NCBI RefSeq assembly: GCF_905404315.1 | Contig: NC_066312.1 | Coordinates: 20,075,001-20,139,000 of the forward strand | Source: Leptidea sinapis | Taxonomy: Eukaryota > Arthropoda > Insecta > Lepidoptera > Pieridae | Reading direction: 5' to 3' | Length of the DNA: 64,000 bases | In this document: positions 33,681 through 45,012 of the stretch, in pieces | Position numbering within the stretch: the stretch's first letter is position 1 | Layout of the letters: each line of letters begins with the position of its first letter | Notes under the pieces: generated by a model | What the model was told of the DNA's origin: nothing | Databases searched by the model: none | Seen by the model: only the letters and a program-made list of their open reading frames with translations | Position numbers and translations under genes: made by a program

Positions 33681-35265
33681 CTAAAATCTATACCAAAGAA
33701 CAAACTCCCAAGAAGTGAAAGACGTAAGTAACGGAATAGACTCTGAAGATATACCGAAAATACTAGAGGCTGAAACAAAAGACCGGGAATTGATCAAGTA
33801 ACAAATGAAATACTTAAATCTACTATTTCGGTAAGTGCTCCTATATTAACGGACTTATTTAATGAAATTATAGAGACTGGAATCATTCCCAAAGACTGGA
33901 TGAAATCAACAATAATATTGCTACATAAGAAGGGAGATAAAGGTGAAATAGAGAACTATAGACCAATTAACTTGATGTCTAATATATATAAAGTATTCTC
34001 AAAAATAATTCTATTCAGAATTACCTCTACACTTGACCAAAATCAACCGAAAGAGCAGGCAGGCTTCAGAAGCAAGTAATCAACAGTAGATCACATCCAT
34101 GTTCTTAGACAAGTTTTACAAATATATAAAGAATATAACAAGACATACTATCTGGGATTTGTTGATTATAATAAAGCGTTTGACTCCTTGGAGCACGGAT
34201 ATATCTGGCAAGCACTACATAGACAGGGAATACAAGAGAAGTATATACAAATAATTAAAAATATTTATTCAAAAAGTACAGCGCAAGTTAGGCTCGAAAC
34301 AATTGGTGACGAGTTTCCTATAGAGAGAGGCGTCCGCCAGGGTGACCCAATTTCACCGAAGTTGTTTTCAGCGGCCCTAGAAATGATCTTCAGAAACCTA
34401 GAATGGGATATCAATGGAATCAACATCAATGGCGCAAAGCTAACTTACCTTCGTTTCGCAGATGATTTAATCTTATTCTCTGAATGTCAAAAAACCCTTG
34501 AGCAAATGTTACAACAACTGTCAGATCAAAGTGCCATTGCAGGTCTTTATACAAATAAAACAAAAATTTTGACAATGAACCAATGGTTCGCAATCCTATA
34601 ACATCAAAGTAACAATAGAAATACGAAACAAATAGAATATGTGAAGGAGTATATTTATCTAGGTCAGCTTATAGCCGCAACTGACACCATGCCTAAAGAA
34701 ATTGACAGAAGGATAGCCAACACCTGGAAAAGATTTTGGTCTCTTAGCGAGATTATGAAAAATGTAGATATGCCAATTAAAGAAAAAATAAAAGTATATA
34801 ATACCTGCATTTTGCCATGTCTAACGTATGGTTGCCAAACATGGGCATTAACAGAAAAGTTGTTGAAAAAAATCGAAAAATGCCAAAACGGAATTGAAAG
34901 AAGTGTTATTGGAATTAAAAGAAGAGATAAAATAAAACTAACAAAAATTAAGAGGAAATGGGCGGGACATATGCTACGTGACAAAAGCGAAAAATGGACA
35001 AAAATCATAACGGAGTGATATCCACGACAATGCAAAAGAAGCAAAGGGTGACAAATAAAACGATGGGAGGATGACCTTAAGAGAGTGGCTGGCCCAGAAT
35101 GGATAAGAATGGCGAGAGAGAGAGAACGATGGAAGTCTTTTGGAGGAGGCCTATGTCGAAGGACAAGCTGTAAAGAAAATAGTAAGCAATTAGTTAAGGA
35201 TATTTATTTAAAAAATATTATTATTAGTAACAGCAATAAAGGCTTATTTAATTTTATTTTATATT
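33681..35265 (+). mobile_element. LINE-C: 5'-truncated RTE-clade retrotransposon
   Basis: The insert begins in the region just before the reverse transcriptase and ends with a short AT-rich 3' end. It is flanked by an 86-base direct repeat, as expected for a target-site duplication. The coding part is one plus-strand frame with four stop codons and one deletion early on. Lack of an endonuclease domain shows it is 5'-truncated. Confidence 0.8.
33780..35170 (+). pseudogene. RTE reverse transcriptase with four in-frame stops
   Basis: The frame starts RPGIDQVTNEILK, then IIPKDWMKSTIILLHKKGDK, NYRPINLMSNIYKVFSKII, GFVDYNKAFDSLEHG (motif A), IERGVRQGDPISPKLFSA (motif B) and LRFADDLILF (motif C, FADD). 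Downstream come YIYLGQLIA, EIDRRIANTWKRFW and YGCQTWALTEK, KWAGHMLR, and finally RWEDDLKRVAGPEWIRMA and RERERWKSFGG. All of it is in one frame, with TAA 34077-34079, TAA 34599-34601, TGA 35016-35018 and TGA 35049-35051. GVRQGDPISPKLF and the WxGH...RWxDD ending are characteristic of the RTE clade. Inactive. Confidence 0.85.
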
Positions 35266-35351
35266 TTATTATAAATTTACACAAAATATAGTGCTGATCG
35301 GTTGTGGAGAGTGATACGATGAAATTACGATAATGCTTATAGTGATTTCTT
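35266..35351. repeat. 86-base direct repeat, right copy
   Basis: Same sequence as 33595-33680, differing by g for t after ATATA, g for a in CTTATAGTG and t for c in ATTTCTT. Confidence 0.9.
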
Positions 35352-36359
35352 AAAAATGCAGGGAGGCTTTTAGGGTATCCAAAGTAGAGTTTAATAAGTT
35401 TTTTCAATAAGTATAATGTTACCTTCTCCTGTTTTTCACTATCCGACTTTCCTCCTTGTAATGACATTTTAAATTATATTCACTCAAAATCAGTGAAGGC
35501 TAAAATTAAAATAAAAATACATTATAAAACAAATAAAGAAGGTAATACAAGACTTACATAAAAACGTGACACATAGATACATGAGGGTGGGTTTGCGACG
35601 GAGCACGATGGGCGCTGGGCTTGATGACCACTTGCTCGGTATCGTAGAGGAGCGGAAGTCAGATGTCTCCGATGTCCTCAAATAGGACTCAGTTGTGGGA
35701 ACTTGAACTGGGTAAGCCAGACAGGTTTGTGGGCACTGTTATACCTTATTACAGTAGGCAGGAATTTGCTGACCTCAAGATTTATTTTAATATAAACCCC
35801 GACATTAGTGTCGCTCGGACAGTTGTATTCCAAATTCCTGACGGCAAGAAGTGAAAAGTAAGGTCCTTCCAAATTTAGTATTTTTACATTTTGGAAATTA
35901 AAATTTGGTAAAGTGTGGAGTTACATCTTAGTTTTTATTATACTCAAGCGCATCCACGAGGCCACCACCTAAGATTCAGCCTCACGTGTTGGGCACGCGC
36001 CTCCGGACAGTCACACCGCTTCACTTCCAACGGAAAGTATAGTTGTTTCTTCTAGTCAATCTAGTCTCACGTTATTGTGAGTCTGTAAGAACCGTTTTCC
36101 TCAGAAACTCCTGGGGTTGTTAATTCTAAATTAAGATTAAAATGTCCTCTTCTGTTCCTTCAAGGTACTATGCAACCAAATGAAAAATAAAGTCCAATTT
36201 CTTCTTGTATATAAAATGTTTGTAGGATAACTGAAGCGAACGTTCACTGTACGCTTACAATAATATATTGATAACAAAACTGTCATTCAGCGTCGCATGT
36301 TGTTGTACTATTTTAATACTTCTGAAGTAAATTTTTTTTAGACACATTGAGCAACTTAT
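35352..36359. other. No gene assigned; GC-richer patches
   Basis: 35580-35860 and 35950-36060 are less AT-rich. A 63-codon frame at 35663-35854 reads ELGKPDRFVGTVIPYYSRQE in part and looks more protein-like than its surroundings, but I do not recognise it. Confidence 0.35.
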
Positions 36360-36703
36360 TTTATTAGTATTGTGCAAGACCACTGACATGTATAAATACT
36401 ACTGGACAGGCTGTTCCACATGATTGACAGCAAATTTTTTGTGCCTATTTGAAGGGCAACTCGCGAGCGTCCAGATAACTAATTTTGACGTATAATACAA
36501 ATGGCTGCGAAGGAACGTATGCATTTTGAATTAATTTCGTTCGTTTTCCGTGTTATTTTATTTATACTTCAAGAGTCAACGCAATAAAATACATATTTTT
36601 TTTTAAATAGTTTCCCACAATCTATCGATGTTTGCTGAGGCCAACAGCGCCAAAATGGCGTATATCAAACAGGCACAAAAGTACTTTGACAGCTGCCATT
36701 CCA
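36360..36703 (+). repeat. Unknown dispersed repeat, copy 1
   Basis: ACATGTATAAATACTACTGG, ACAGGCTGTTCCACATG, AACTCGCGAGCGTCCAG, AAATGGCTGCGAAGGAACGT, TATCGATGTTTGCTGAGGCC, GCGCCAAAATGGCG and CAGGCACAAAAGTACTTTGA match the copy at 43001-43400 in the same order. No termini or transposase are seen. Confidence 0.75.
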
Positions 36704-36929
36704 ATACCAATATATATACCAATATATATAGCAATACCCCTGAGCCTAAACGTTACAATATACCGCTTATGTGTGGACTAGCAGACAAATCAGGGAAGCT
36801 CAAAGCGACCCTCCGTATTCGTACTAATGTGCGAGAACATCGACCAGTATCATTTCCAATTTTATCACGCGTATAAAACATTTGCTATGGCTACCAGGGA
36901 ACGGGTTCCTCAAACGCTCCGTGTATCGT

Positions 36930-37365
36930 AACTCCGTATAACGTACTTTAACGTATACGGACTCAAACTACAAATAGACTTGGTTCAGGAGACACTCCTG
37001 AAACCGAACGTTCGCGATCCGCGCATCGCAAACTAAAATCTAATTAGGTATGTACGTGCCACCCAGCGGAACTCTCCATTGTATATTTATCGATCCTCTG
37101 GCGTTCACTAGCATAGTGGCGTCCTCCATCCGATTCAGTATGGCGAATCACTAGCCGATCACTGCGATATCAGCATATTTACATTAATTTAAGATACTAA
37201 TATTAAATTCCTTACTCGACGCCCAGGCCGCTGATATTGTAGGAGGCGATCTTAACGTCAAGCATGTCAACTGGAACAGTAGCTATCCAAATAGAAATGG
37301 CAGATTATTAGATATATATTATATATTTCATTGCTTAAATAGTTTTTTTTGTTTGATTGATACAT
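36930..37365 (+). pseudogene. Jockey-like LINE endonuclease fragment
   Basis: The plus strand reads LVQETLLKPNVRDPRIAN, VPPSGTLHCIFIDPLAF and, after frame changes, DIVGGDLNVKHVNWNSSYP and NRNGRLLD. QET(F/L)LKP and GDxNxKHxxWN are conserved catalytic-domain motifs of Jockey-type APE endonucleases. Several frameshifts and stops are present. No adjacent RT was found. Confidence 0.75.
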
Positions 37366-37840
37366 TATTAAAAATGAGTTATAAATTGAGGTCCTAAGTT
37401 TCCACCTTATCGGAAGTCTCTACAACTTTAGTTGCTTTACTATTTAAAATATAGTTAAGGTAAAACTTGTTTTCCATAAACAAATCTAAATTACATAATG
37501 TTAATAAGATTTACAGTTGCAAAAATACACACATCAAAAAAGTCTTAGCAACATGCATGATATTATAAATTTACCATTTGTATAAATTAATTTCTAAGTC
37601 TTTATTCACTCAAAGTGTATAGGTATGTAAACATTTTTGTTATTGATGACATACTGGCTGGTTGTAAAATAAAATTCGATTATGTTTTGTTTTTTTTTTT
37701 TTTTCATAAAATTAAATGAAAGGGAATTTGTTTGAATTTAAGTGCGTTTTGATTGCTACGTTTTGTATTGATTTTATAATTTTACCGACCATTTAAATAA
37801 AGTTGGCGACAAAATTGAATTGTTTTATATTCTTCAGGTC
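37366..37840. other. No gene seen
   Basis: AT-rich with a 16-base T run at 37690. This run might be a transposon boundary but no inverted repeat was identified. Confidence 0.4.
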
Positions 37841-38845
37841 ATGGAGCGACGTCATTTGATGGCAAATGAAATGCAAAGAGCTGTAGGGATGTTGCAAGCG
37901 GCAAGTAATCAATCTCAGGTATCTCGCCATTTTGGCATTCATAGAGGTGTTAGTTGTCGTCTTTGGCAGCGCTACAATAATACAATGTAACCCGCTGAAC
38001 AGCATTCAGGCCGTAAAAGAAGTACAACCACTCGGCAAGACCGGTACATACAACTGACTACAAGACGCCAGCCGATGTTAACCACTCGAGAGATAAGTTT
38101 GAGGCTTCAAAATTCAAGTAGTGTTGATGTAAGTCCCCAAACTGTGCGAAATAGACTGCATGACTACGGCCTACGACTCGACGCCCAATTAGGTGCCCAC
38201 CGATACGTCACGGAAATCGTGCTCGTCGATACAAATGGTGTAGAGAACGCAGAACATGGACCCAGGAACAATGGGATAAAATTATGTTTTCCGATGAGTC
38301 GCGATTCGGGTTTAGGCCTGATACAAGAAGGGTGCGAGTGTACCGTTGGCCCGGAAATACTGAAAGCTGAGCCTTTGTGCATACAGGAAGTTCATCCATA
38401 CAGCGGTTCAAGAGTTATGGTATGGGCGGGTATTATGAAGAACAGGCGAACTGAGCTCGTTTTTGTAAATGGAAACATGAACACTGAAATTTACGTTGAA
38501 GATATTCTCAGACCTTATGTCCATCGATTTGCACAAACCTTTGGCTCCGATTTTACGTTACACGTTACACATACAGCTCGGCGAACCAGTCAATACTTGG
38601 CAACGAAGAACGTCCGGGTATGGCCCTGGCCTGCACAATCGCCAGCCCTCAATCCCATCGAACACGCAGTTATTTATTATTATTATTAATTATTTATTAT
38701 TTATTTATCAGTTTCATGCTCCAGAGACGTGTTTTGAAGGACTAGGACGGAGTGACAACAACCCAACAGCTGAAGCATTTGCTACAATTCTATTAGGAGC
38801 GAATCCCGCAAGATGACACAAAACAGTCTCATTAATTCAATGAAT
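37841..38845 (+). pseudogene. Tc1-like transposase pseudogene
   Basis: From ATG 37841 the frame gives an N-terminal helix-turn-helix region (MERRHLMANEMQRAVGML, SQVSRHFGIHRGVSCRLWQR), a TAA stop at 37988-37990, then TTREISLRLQNSSSVDVSPQ and TVRNRLHDYGLR. A frameshift follows. The first catalytic aspartate is in SDESRF (about 38290-38307, another frame). VMVWAGIM and LRPYVHRFAQTFG are intact. The second aspartate motif (usual DNARPH) is lost, reading HVTHTARR. RVWPWPAQSPALNPIEH is intact, and then a TTA-rich insertion of about 50 bases interrupts; the C-terminal ERIPQDD resumes near 38800. The full family protein is about 340 residues and cuts and pastes at TA sites. This copy is dead. No terminal inverted repeats were found. 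Confidence 0.9.
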
Positions 38846-40568
38846 TGAATTGAAAAGTTCTGAATAGCAGAGGAGGCCATACTTTGTATTAAATTATACT
38901 ATTCTTTCACAAAAAAATTCATTTGCTTTAGAAATTTTATTTATGTTAAAAAAATGTTTAGCTGCTTATGTACCTTAGTTTCTGCAGTATATTCTAATAT
39001 TGTTAAATTCAAAAAATATTATTTTAAAAATAAAATACAACGTTGTAATGTGAAAAACCATCCTTAAATTTAAATTTGTACATGTTGCTTAGACTTTATT
39101 GATGTGTGTAGTATGTAATAGCACTAATTATTAAAAATCCAAAAGAATCATACTGGATTTTCTAGATATGAGCATTTCAGTTCATATCTAGAATATATAT
39201 TCTCGGAATAGTCTCTTAGTAGAGCTATTTCTGATAACAGATGTAGAGAAGCCCATGAATAATGCTATCAGACCGCAGAACGAATGCCGTTTGCTATTTG
39301 CCTATCCATTCCGTTTCCCGTTGCGATATTCATAGAACAAATATTTTAAGCTAGAATCTAAACAATAAATTATTCATGCAACCGTTTTTTCTACGATTCT
39401 TGTATTTAATATGTAGTAAATTACCTGTATTAAAGCACTATTTTAGTATACTTCTAAAATACTTATGTGTAGCAATAATTGTTAATTATTTGTCATAATA
39501 GCCCATAACAATATAATAATCAATTCCCAATATAACAGTCATTACATAATATATAAGTAGTAGAATACATTATTAAATAAAATCTAATCAACCATTTATT
39601 GGGGCAATATGGGCTATTTGGAAGGCTTCGAAACAATTTTAGTATTAAGTGGCATGGTGTGAATAGTGTAATATAGTTAAAGTACCATATTACTACTACC
39701 AAAAGGTCCGTTGGTATTTAAAAAACAGTTCAAGATAAATTTTAACTGCATTGGTAACCAAACAATTAAATATTTTATTTATTTCTGATTGCACATAGTA
39801 GAATAAATTCTAAAAACCAATTAAAGGCAACCAAATACCTGCATTTTATTGTAAACATTAATTTAATGTTCAGTCGGTTTTAAAAATTTAACCCGTACTT
39901 GTTGAGTCATATATAATACCATGGAAATATACTTTTTGTAGAGCAAGCTGCTTCATCATCAGAACCACGATCATCTTTTTTTGATGGCTTTGTTTGATTT
40001 TTGTCCTTTTACTTTATAAGATAATTTGTAACATAGTTCACTGGAAACTGTACATTACTTTGAAGTAACAAAATACTATCTTCAGAGCTGCATTTTACCC
40101 AAATTTTTGTTTCTCTTGACTTTTAATCTAAAGCCGTTAATGTTTTTTGGAAACCTACAACTATGCTGAATAAACACAATCTATATCTTTACGATATTTT
40201 GAATATTATATCGATACAACTTATTCTAGAAATTCCGAAAAAGCTATAACTTGGTCTTGCTATAAAATTCCGTTTCAAGGCGTTGTCAAGAAGGCAAAGA
40301 CGAGCTTAAGTCTTAAAAGGAGAGGCAAGTTGAAAAATCGCCTGCGGAATTGCGGAAAAATAGAATTGCATTTCATAACAATATATGTTTTTAAAAAAAC
40401 TGGTGATAAAATATTCCTGTCGGAGTTGTTTTTGAATACTGATGTATCAGTATTAAAATTCATTTTGTTGTAGAGTGCCGTAGAAATATATGGGTAGTTT
40501 TCAAATATTAGCAAAATAACCTGCAACACAAATAATATTCTTAGAAACACAAGAAAATTTTCAAGACG
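38846..40568. other. AT-rich DNA; one perfect hairpin
   Basis: No gene. A 12-base perfect inverted repeat, TTCTAGATATGA (39160-39171) and TCATATCTAGAA (39182-39193), stands out. Confidence 0.45.
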
Positions 40569-40645
40569 TGACGTCACCTCTCCCCACTTGCAGCCGACAG
40601 ACCGCAATATAAGCGGTAGCAGAACAGTTGTTCGTCGTCCGACTG
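40569..40645 (+). promoter_or_regulatory. Promoter-like cluster
   Basis: A perfect CRE palindrome TGACGTCA (40569-40576), a GC-richer spacer, a TATA-like ATATAAG (40607-40613) and an initiator-like GTCCGACTG region about 25-30 bases downstream lie in order. This could be a host promoter or the middle of a solo LTR; no LTR ends or coding frame were identified. Confidence 0.25.
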
Positions 40646-41076
40646 TGAACATCTCATCGAATTATATATTCTTTTGTAACTTACAAAATTTATTAACATT
40701 GTGGTTGCGCGCATTGAAAATGCAATACATCTCGGTTACGCCTAAGTATAATCGAGCTGATAAAGACTCTCTGTTGCTTTGATGCCAATTACGCTTTACT
40801 TACCAGATTGTAACAGTCAATCACTTGAACCTTCGAGACCTTGAATTACGTTTTGGGCACAATTAGTGTAGTCTAACTCACATATTATTTTAATTTTAAT
40901 TCAGATAATAGGGAAAGGTTGCGTTATTTTTGCATCGACATTTAAAACAGGGTTTGCTTCTTTCCTGATGATCCAGGGTACTGTTACAATTTCGAATACG
41001 AAACTGGATATTTTCTAACTAAGCTCTGTTGTACTAATCATATCACTACTTAGTTGCGTCAATTCACTAGTTAGAA

Positions 41077-41275
41077 GATCTGAAGGGCATCGTAGCTAGT
41101 GAAATTACGAGGCAAATGAGGCTTACATCTTGTCTCAAGGTGACGAGCGCACTTGTAGTGCCGCTCAAAATTTTTGGGATTTTCAAGAATCCTGAGCGGC
41201 ACTGCATTGTAATGGGCAGGGGATATCAAAATTACCGTCAGCTGAACGTCCTGCTCGTCTGTTCCCTTAATATCA
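41077..41275 (+). mobile_element. Dispersed SINE copy, 5'-truncated
   Basis: GATCTGAAGGGCATCGTAGC, TTTTTGGGATTTTCAAGAAT, GAGCGGCACTGCATTGTAAT and CAGCTGAACGTCCTGCTCGT match the SINE; the poly(A) is replaced by AT-rich text. Confidence 0.85.
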
Positions 41276-42147
41276 TATATCATATGAATCGAAGCATCAG
41301 CTAATTATAGGCAACAAGCATATCGAACCCGTGCGCTTGAAAAAAAGGTTTCAAATTACAATGTTCAAAAGGGAATAACAACTGCGCCTTTAATAATGTA
41401 TGCGGCCAGCGAGTGAAATGGACCTAAGTTTTTAACGAGGATTGTGTTAAGAGCTTACTCATGAAATGGTCACGTACGGAAAAAGGAATAAAATGTTACG
41501 CTTTCTCTCGATAAAAGCTTTTATTCATACATTTCAACGATTTTGTTAATTACATACGGTGTTGCAATTTCTAGTAATGGATGAAAAGTGAAGGCTTACA
41601 CGGGCTTCTAATATGTTGAGAAATTGTTTTTTTTATTTATGTAACACTTCTTTTTGCACGACGAACACACGACAAAACATTATCAGAGTGAACTTTTTTC
41701 GATGCGCTCTCACCGTCACGCAAATTCAACACCCTTACGTTAGCTGGTCAACTAGACCATTTATATCAAACTTAAGCTACCAAGTCTATTGTAACTCATA
41801 TGTCTACTGAACCACAACCAATGAACGAGAATTATAAACATTTCAATATATAATTTCCATTTATATACAAGTTTGAAAATAAAAAGATTTATTTCTAACT
41901 GTATAAAAATAATTTTATGATAATTAATTACACGATATATAACTAATTAATGCGCTATAATATTGTTTTTTCTACTTATGTAAACAGCAAGAGGAACAAT
42001 TTTTTTTGGGTTTTTTGTTTTATACATACCAAAGAAGTCCTCTTACTCGCAAAGTACACAAACGCTTGCTTTAACTTCAAATGATAAATTATTTTGAGTT
42101 TTTCTATTGTCCGAAATATTTATGGCAAATTGTGTATTTATTGCAAA
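41276..42147. other. No gene seen
   Basis: No supported feature. Confidence 0.4.
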
Positions 42148-42236
42148 ATATTCTCTTGCATTGCATTGCAAGAGAATATGGACATCAGAGGAATCAAAGG
42201 CGCGGTGCCGATCTTTTACCTAGTAGTGTACGTTTA
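42148..42236 (-). repeat. Perfect hairpin next to a LINE-A tail scrap
   Basis: ATATTCTCTTGCA (42148-42160) pairs perfectly with TGCAAGAGAATAT (42167-42179). Immediately after, CATCAGAGGAATCAAAGGCG and CGGTGCCGATCTTTTACC resemble the LINE-A tail in reverse. Confidence 0.5.
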
Positions 42237-43000
42237 ACTTTGCATTTTTGACTTCCTCGTGTCAATCATGTCGTTGTCATCATCTTTTCATTTTTTATTT
42301 TATCACTCGAACATTAATGGATCATTCCCAGAATATCTGCAAGACATCCTTAATCTTCACATATTATACCCTTTTGGGCGGACAATAGTATACAAAATTT
42401 GTTGCGCCATTGTCAACCCAGAAAAGAAAAAAAAGACATTACGCATGTATCGTAAGCGAACCTTATTAACATAAATATGGATATAAACTATTTGTGCACC
42501 TTTACATTATTCCTAATTATAAATAAACTACATTGAATAAAACCGTGATCTTCGAAAGAACTTAGATTTAAGTCATACTGAAGCGTGTAAAAAATAAATG
42601 GACTTGACCAGTTAAGTTTTTAAGCAGTTATCGTCACCACGTCAGTTTTCATGCATACATTTTACAGCGGAACGTCCCCAAAATGATATTTTTTTTTTTT
42701 TTTATTTAATTAAAAAGCAAAATGTTTTTTAAAAATGTCGTAAATGTCGATACTAGTGTTTTTCTATTACATTTACATGTAAATATTGTTCTACAAGTAC
42801 GATAGAAAATAAATAGAGATAATTTTAGTTCAAGAAATCGTTGATTTTTGTAAGGGGAGTATAGTGCACAAGCAATTCCGCTTCGCTTTTGACTCGTGCA
42901 ATATTTTATTATGCATAATAACTAATCTTTTTTCTGTCTTGAGTGTTATTCTCTTATTTAGCTGAATATCTTATTTTAAACATATTAATCCATTTTTATG
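42237..43000. other. No gene seen
   Basis: AT-rich. CACAAGCAATTCCGCTTCGC followed by TTTTGACTCGTGC near 42869 is a GC-richer near-palindromic phrase resembling the one at 62960. Confidence 0.4.
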
Positions 43001-43400
43001 TATCATAATAAATGTGCATCACTGACCTGTATAAATACCACTGGACAGGCTGTTCCATATGTTAGACAGTAAATTTGTTGTGTCTATTTGAAGCGCCCCT
43101 CGCGAGTGTCCAGCGAACGAAGAGTTAATTTTGACATATTACAAATGGCTGCGAAGCAACGTACACTACTCTGGAGTATTTTTGCATTTTTAATTAATTT
43201 CGTTTGTTTTCCATGTTACTTATACTTCAAGAATCAACGTATTGAAGAAAAACATTTTTTTTGTAAATAGTTTCCAACTACCTATCGATGTTTGCTGAAG
43301 TTGTCACCGCAGACTCTCGCTATATGGCCAAAAGCGCCAAAATGGCGAAATTAAACAGGCACAAAAGCATTTTGACAGCCGCCAGTCCAGTGGTATTTAG
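43001..43400 (+). repeat. Unknown dispersed repeat, copy 2
   Basis: CCTGTATAAATACCACTGGA, GGCTGTTCCATATG, CCTCGCGAGTGTCCAG, AAATGGCTGCGAAGCAACGT, CTATCGATGTTTGCTGAAGT and AGCGCCAAAATGGCG parallel the copy at 36360-36703. This copy is longer by about 40 bases between GTTTGCTGAAG and GCGCCAAAA. A frame at 43088-43270 includes a hydrophobic stretch but differs from copy 1. Confidence 0.75.
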
Positions 43401-44526
43401 TAAAGGTCAGTGTTGTGCATCAGTCATAAAACAAGTGTGGATGACAGGTTACAATGTCAATACTTACAAAGAGAACAGTCGGCAAAGAGGATGTAAATGA
43501 ATACGAAAATATTACGTAAGAAGAGGCGGGAGGGACTACCTAAGTAAAAATTTTAAATTCAGTTTAGAATGTAACGTTTCAGTCATCTGACATAAGTTTG
43601 AAATAATAGTAATTATTTCAATATGGTATGTATGGTAGTATTAGTTTCGATTGGAAGTATAGATTGTAAGCGAACAGTTGCTTGAAATGTATTGGATTAG
43701 GCTATCTCTATTTTTTACAAGATTATAGCCATCATCTGTCATCTAACAATGAATGCACGTTTCACACAATCGAGTGAATCGCTTTTTTCTTAGAGAGTTT
43801 CGCTAGGTTGACAGTAGTTAAAATGATTCTTATCAACAGATGTTGCTTTCTTTGCAAGTGACATCGGGAGTAATTCAGTATGTAATTGTATGAAATTGTT
43901 TACATTTGACTTTTTATTTTTAAAAATAAATTATGGCATTATTTTCAATATCTAGTTTTTCAATCAAAATTTGTGTCTCGGAAGACAGACGCGTCGTAAG
44001 ACTTAAATATTTGCCTCTAATTACAGTCCGATGACTACAAAAACTGTAAATATTATCTTAGATTTCAAAATATTGCGAAATAAGCTTTTAAAATATAAAT
44101 GTTTAGGTTTCAGTGTTCCACATAATATCACTAGCGGAACAAAAAAAAGGTTTCAATTCATTAAAAAAAGCTTATGTTACTGTAAATAGTCTCTTTTTAA
44201 TTAATTTTATTTTTTTTTCGATACAGTGGGATAAATTAATAATATAAGGTATCAATTTGTTTCTTCTGAGAAATAAAATAATTAAAGTATTATTAAAAGT
44301 GTTCTAGATTAAAATCAAATTATGATATTTGACAAAAAATTATAATGTTAATTCTAACGATTATTATGAACGATGACAATGAATATTGCTATGTAACATG
44401 GGCTGTTTTTTATTTAAAAATATTAATGATCTCCATGTACATCAAAGTTGTTTAAAAATAGGTCAAAATTAAAAAAAAAAAATGCTAACAACACATCATT
44501 ACTGTTATAAATAGTGAGGCGTTAAT
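43401..44526. other. No gene seen
   Basis: AT-rich; no supported feature. Confidence 0.4.
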
Positions 44527-44816
44527 GAAAACCTTATTAATCCCAGCGGAAACTCCATAGGGAGTGCCGCTTGCGCCTCTCTCTCCCCATGAGAAGGTCG
44601 CCTTCGATGTAGGCTTAGAGGGCACCTGCCCAAAGCCAACTGCAGGTGGTGTTTAGTGGGTAGGCACCTAGGTTTTCACGTGAGTCCCACATAACCAACG
44701 CAGACTTAGGCTGCGTTGGTATGCATGAGCATTCACCACCTCCCTCCCGTCGTTATCCCGGAGGGTAGCCCATTCCCTTGCTTGGGCGCAAAAAAAAAAA
44801 AAAAAGAAAACCTTAT
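44527..44816 (+). mobile_element. GC-rich SINE with perfect target duplication
   Basis: The body (44539-44804) is much richer in G and C than its flanks and ends in CTTGGGCGC and about 15 A residues. GAAAACCTTATT is found exactly on both sides (44527-44538 and 44805-44816), which proves a retroposed insertion. Near the 3' end, CCAACGCAG (44695-44703) pairs with CTGCGTTGG (44711-44719). No protein frame and no obvious pol III boxes were seen. The 3' part (TCCCGTCGTTATCCCGGAGG) is probably borrowed from a partner LINE not present here. Confidence 0.85.
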
Positions 44817-45012
44817 TTAAACGCTAAGTCCGGGCGGGGGAATAGTTCAAATCAAATCAAAAATATTTTTTTTTATAGGTAAATCATATTACACTTGAAA
44901 TATTATATTTTTTTCATACAGCTCATTCGGAAGACAGATTTCCTCAGAGAAGTTTTAGCATGAAACTCGAAGGTTGCTCTTCAAAACAGATTAGGTTTTA
45001 CAAGTTCTTATT

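Noticed and set aside
34664..35044. 126-codon minus-strand hydrophobic frame
   Set aside because: Antisense of the RTE C-terminal coding region; the hydrophobicity comes from the complement of lysine-rich codons.
33595..35351. The 86-base repeats as LTRs of a retrovirus-like element
   Set aside because: The interior is RTE-type LINE sequence and the repeats lack LTR ends and signals; a target duplication fits better.
40275..40652. 125-codon minus-strand frame
   Set aside because: Leucine/phenylalanine-rich AT artefact with no motif; the same DNA looks promoter-like on the plus strand.
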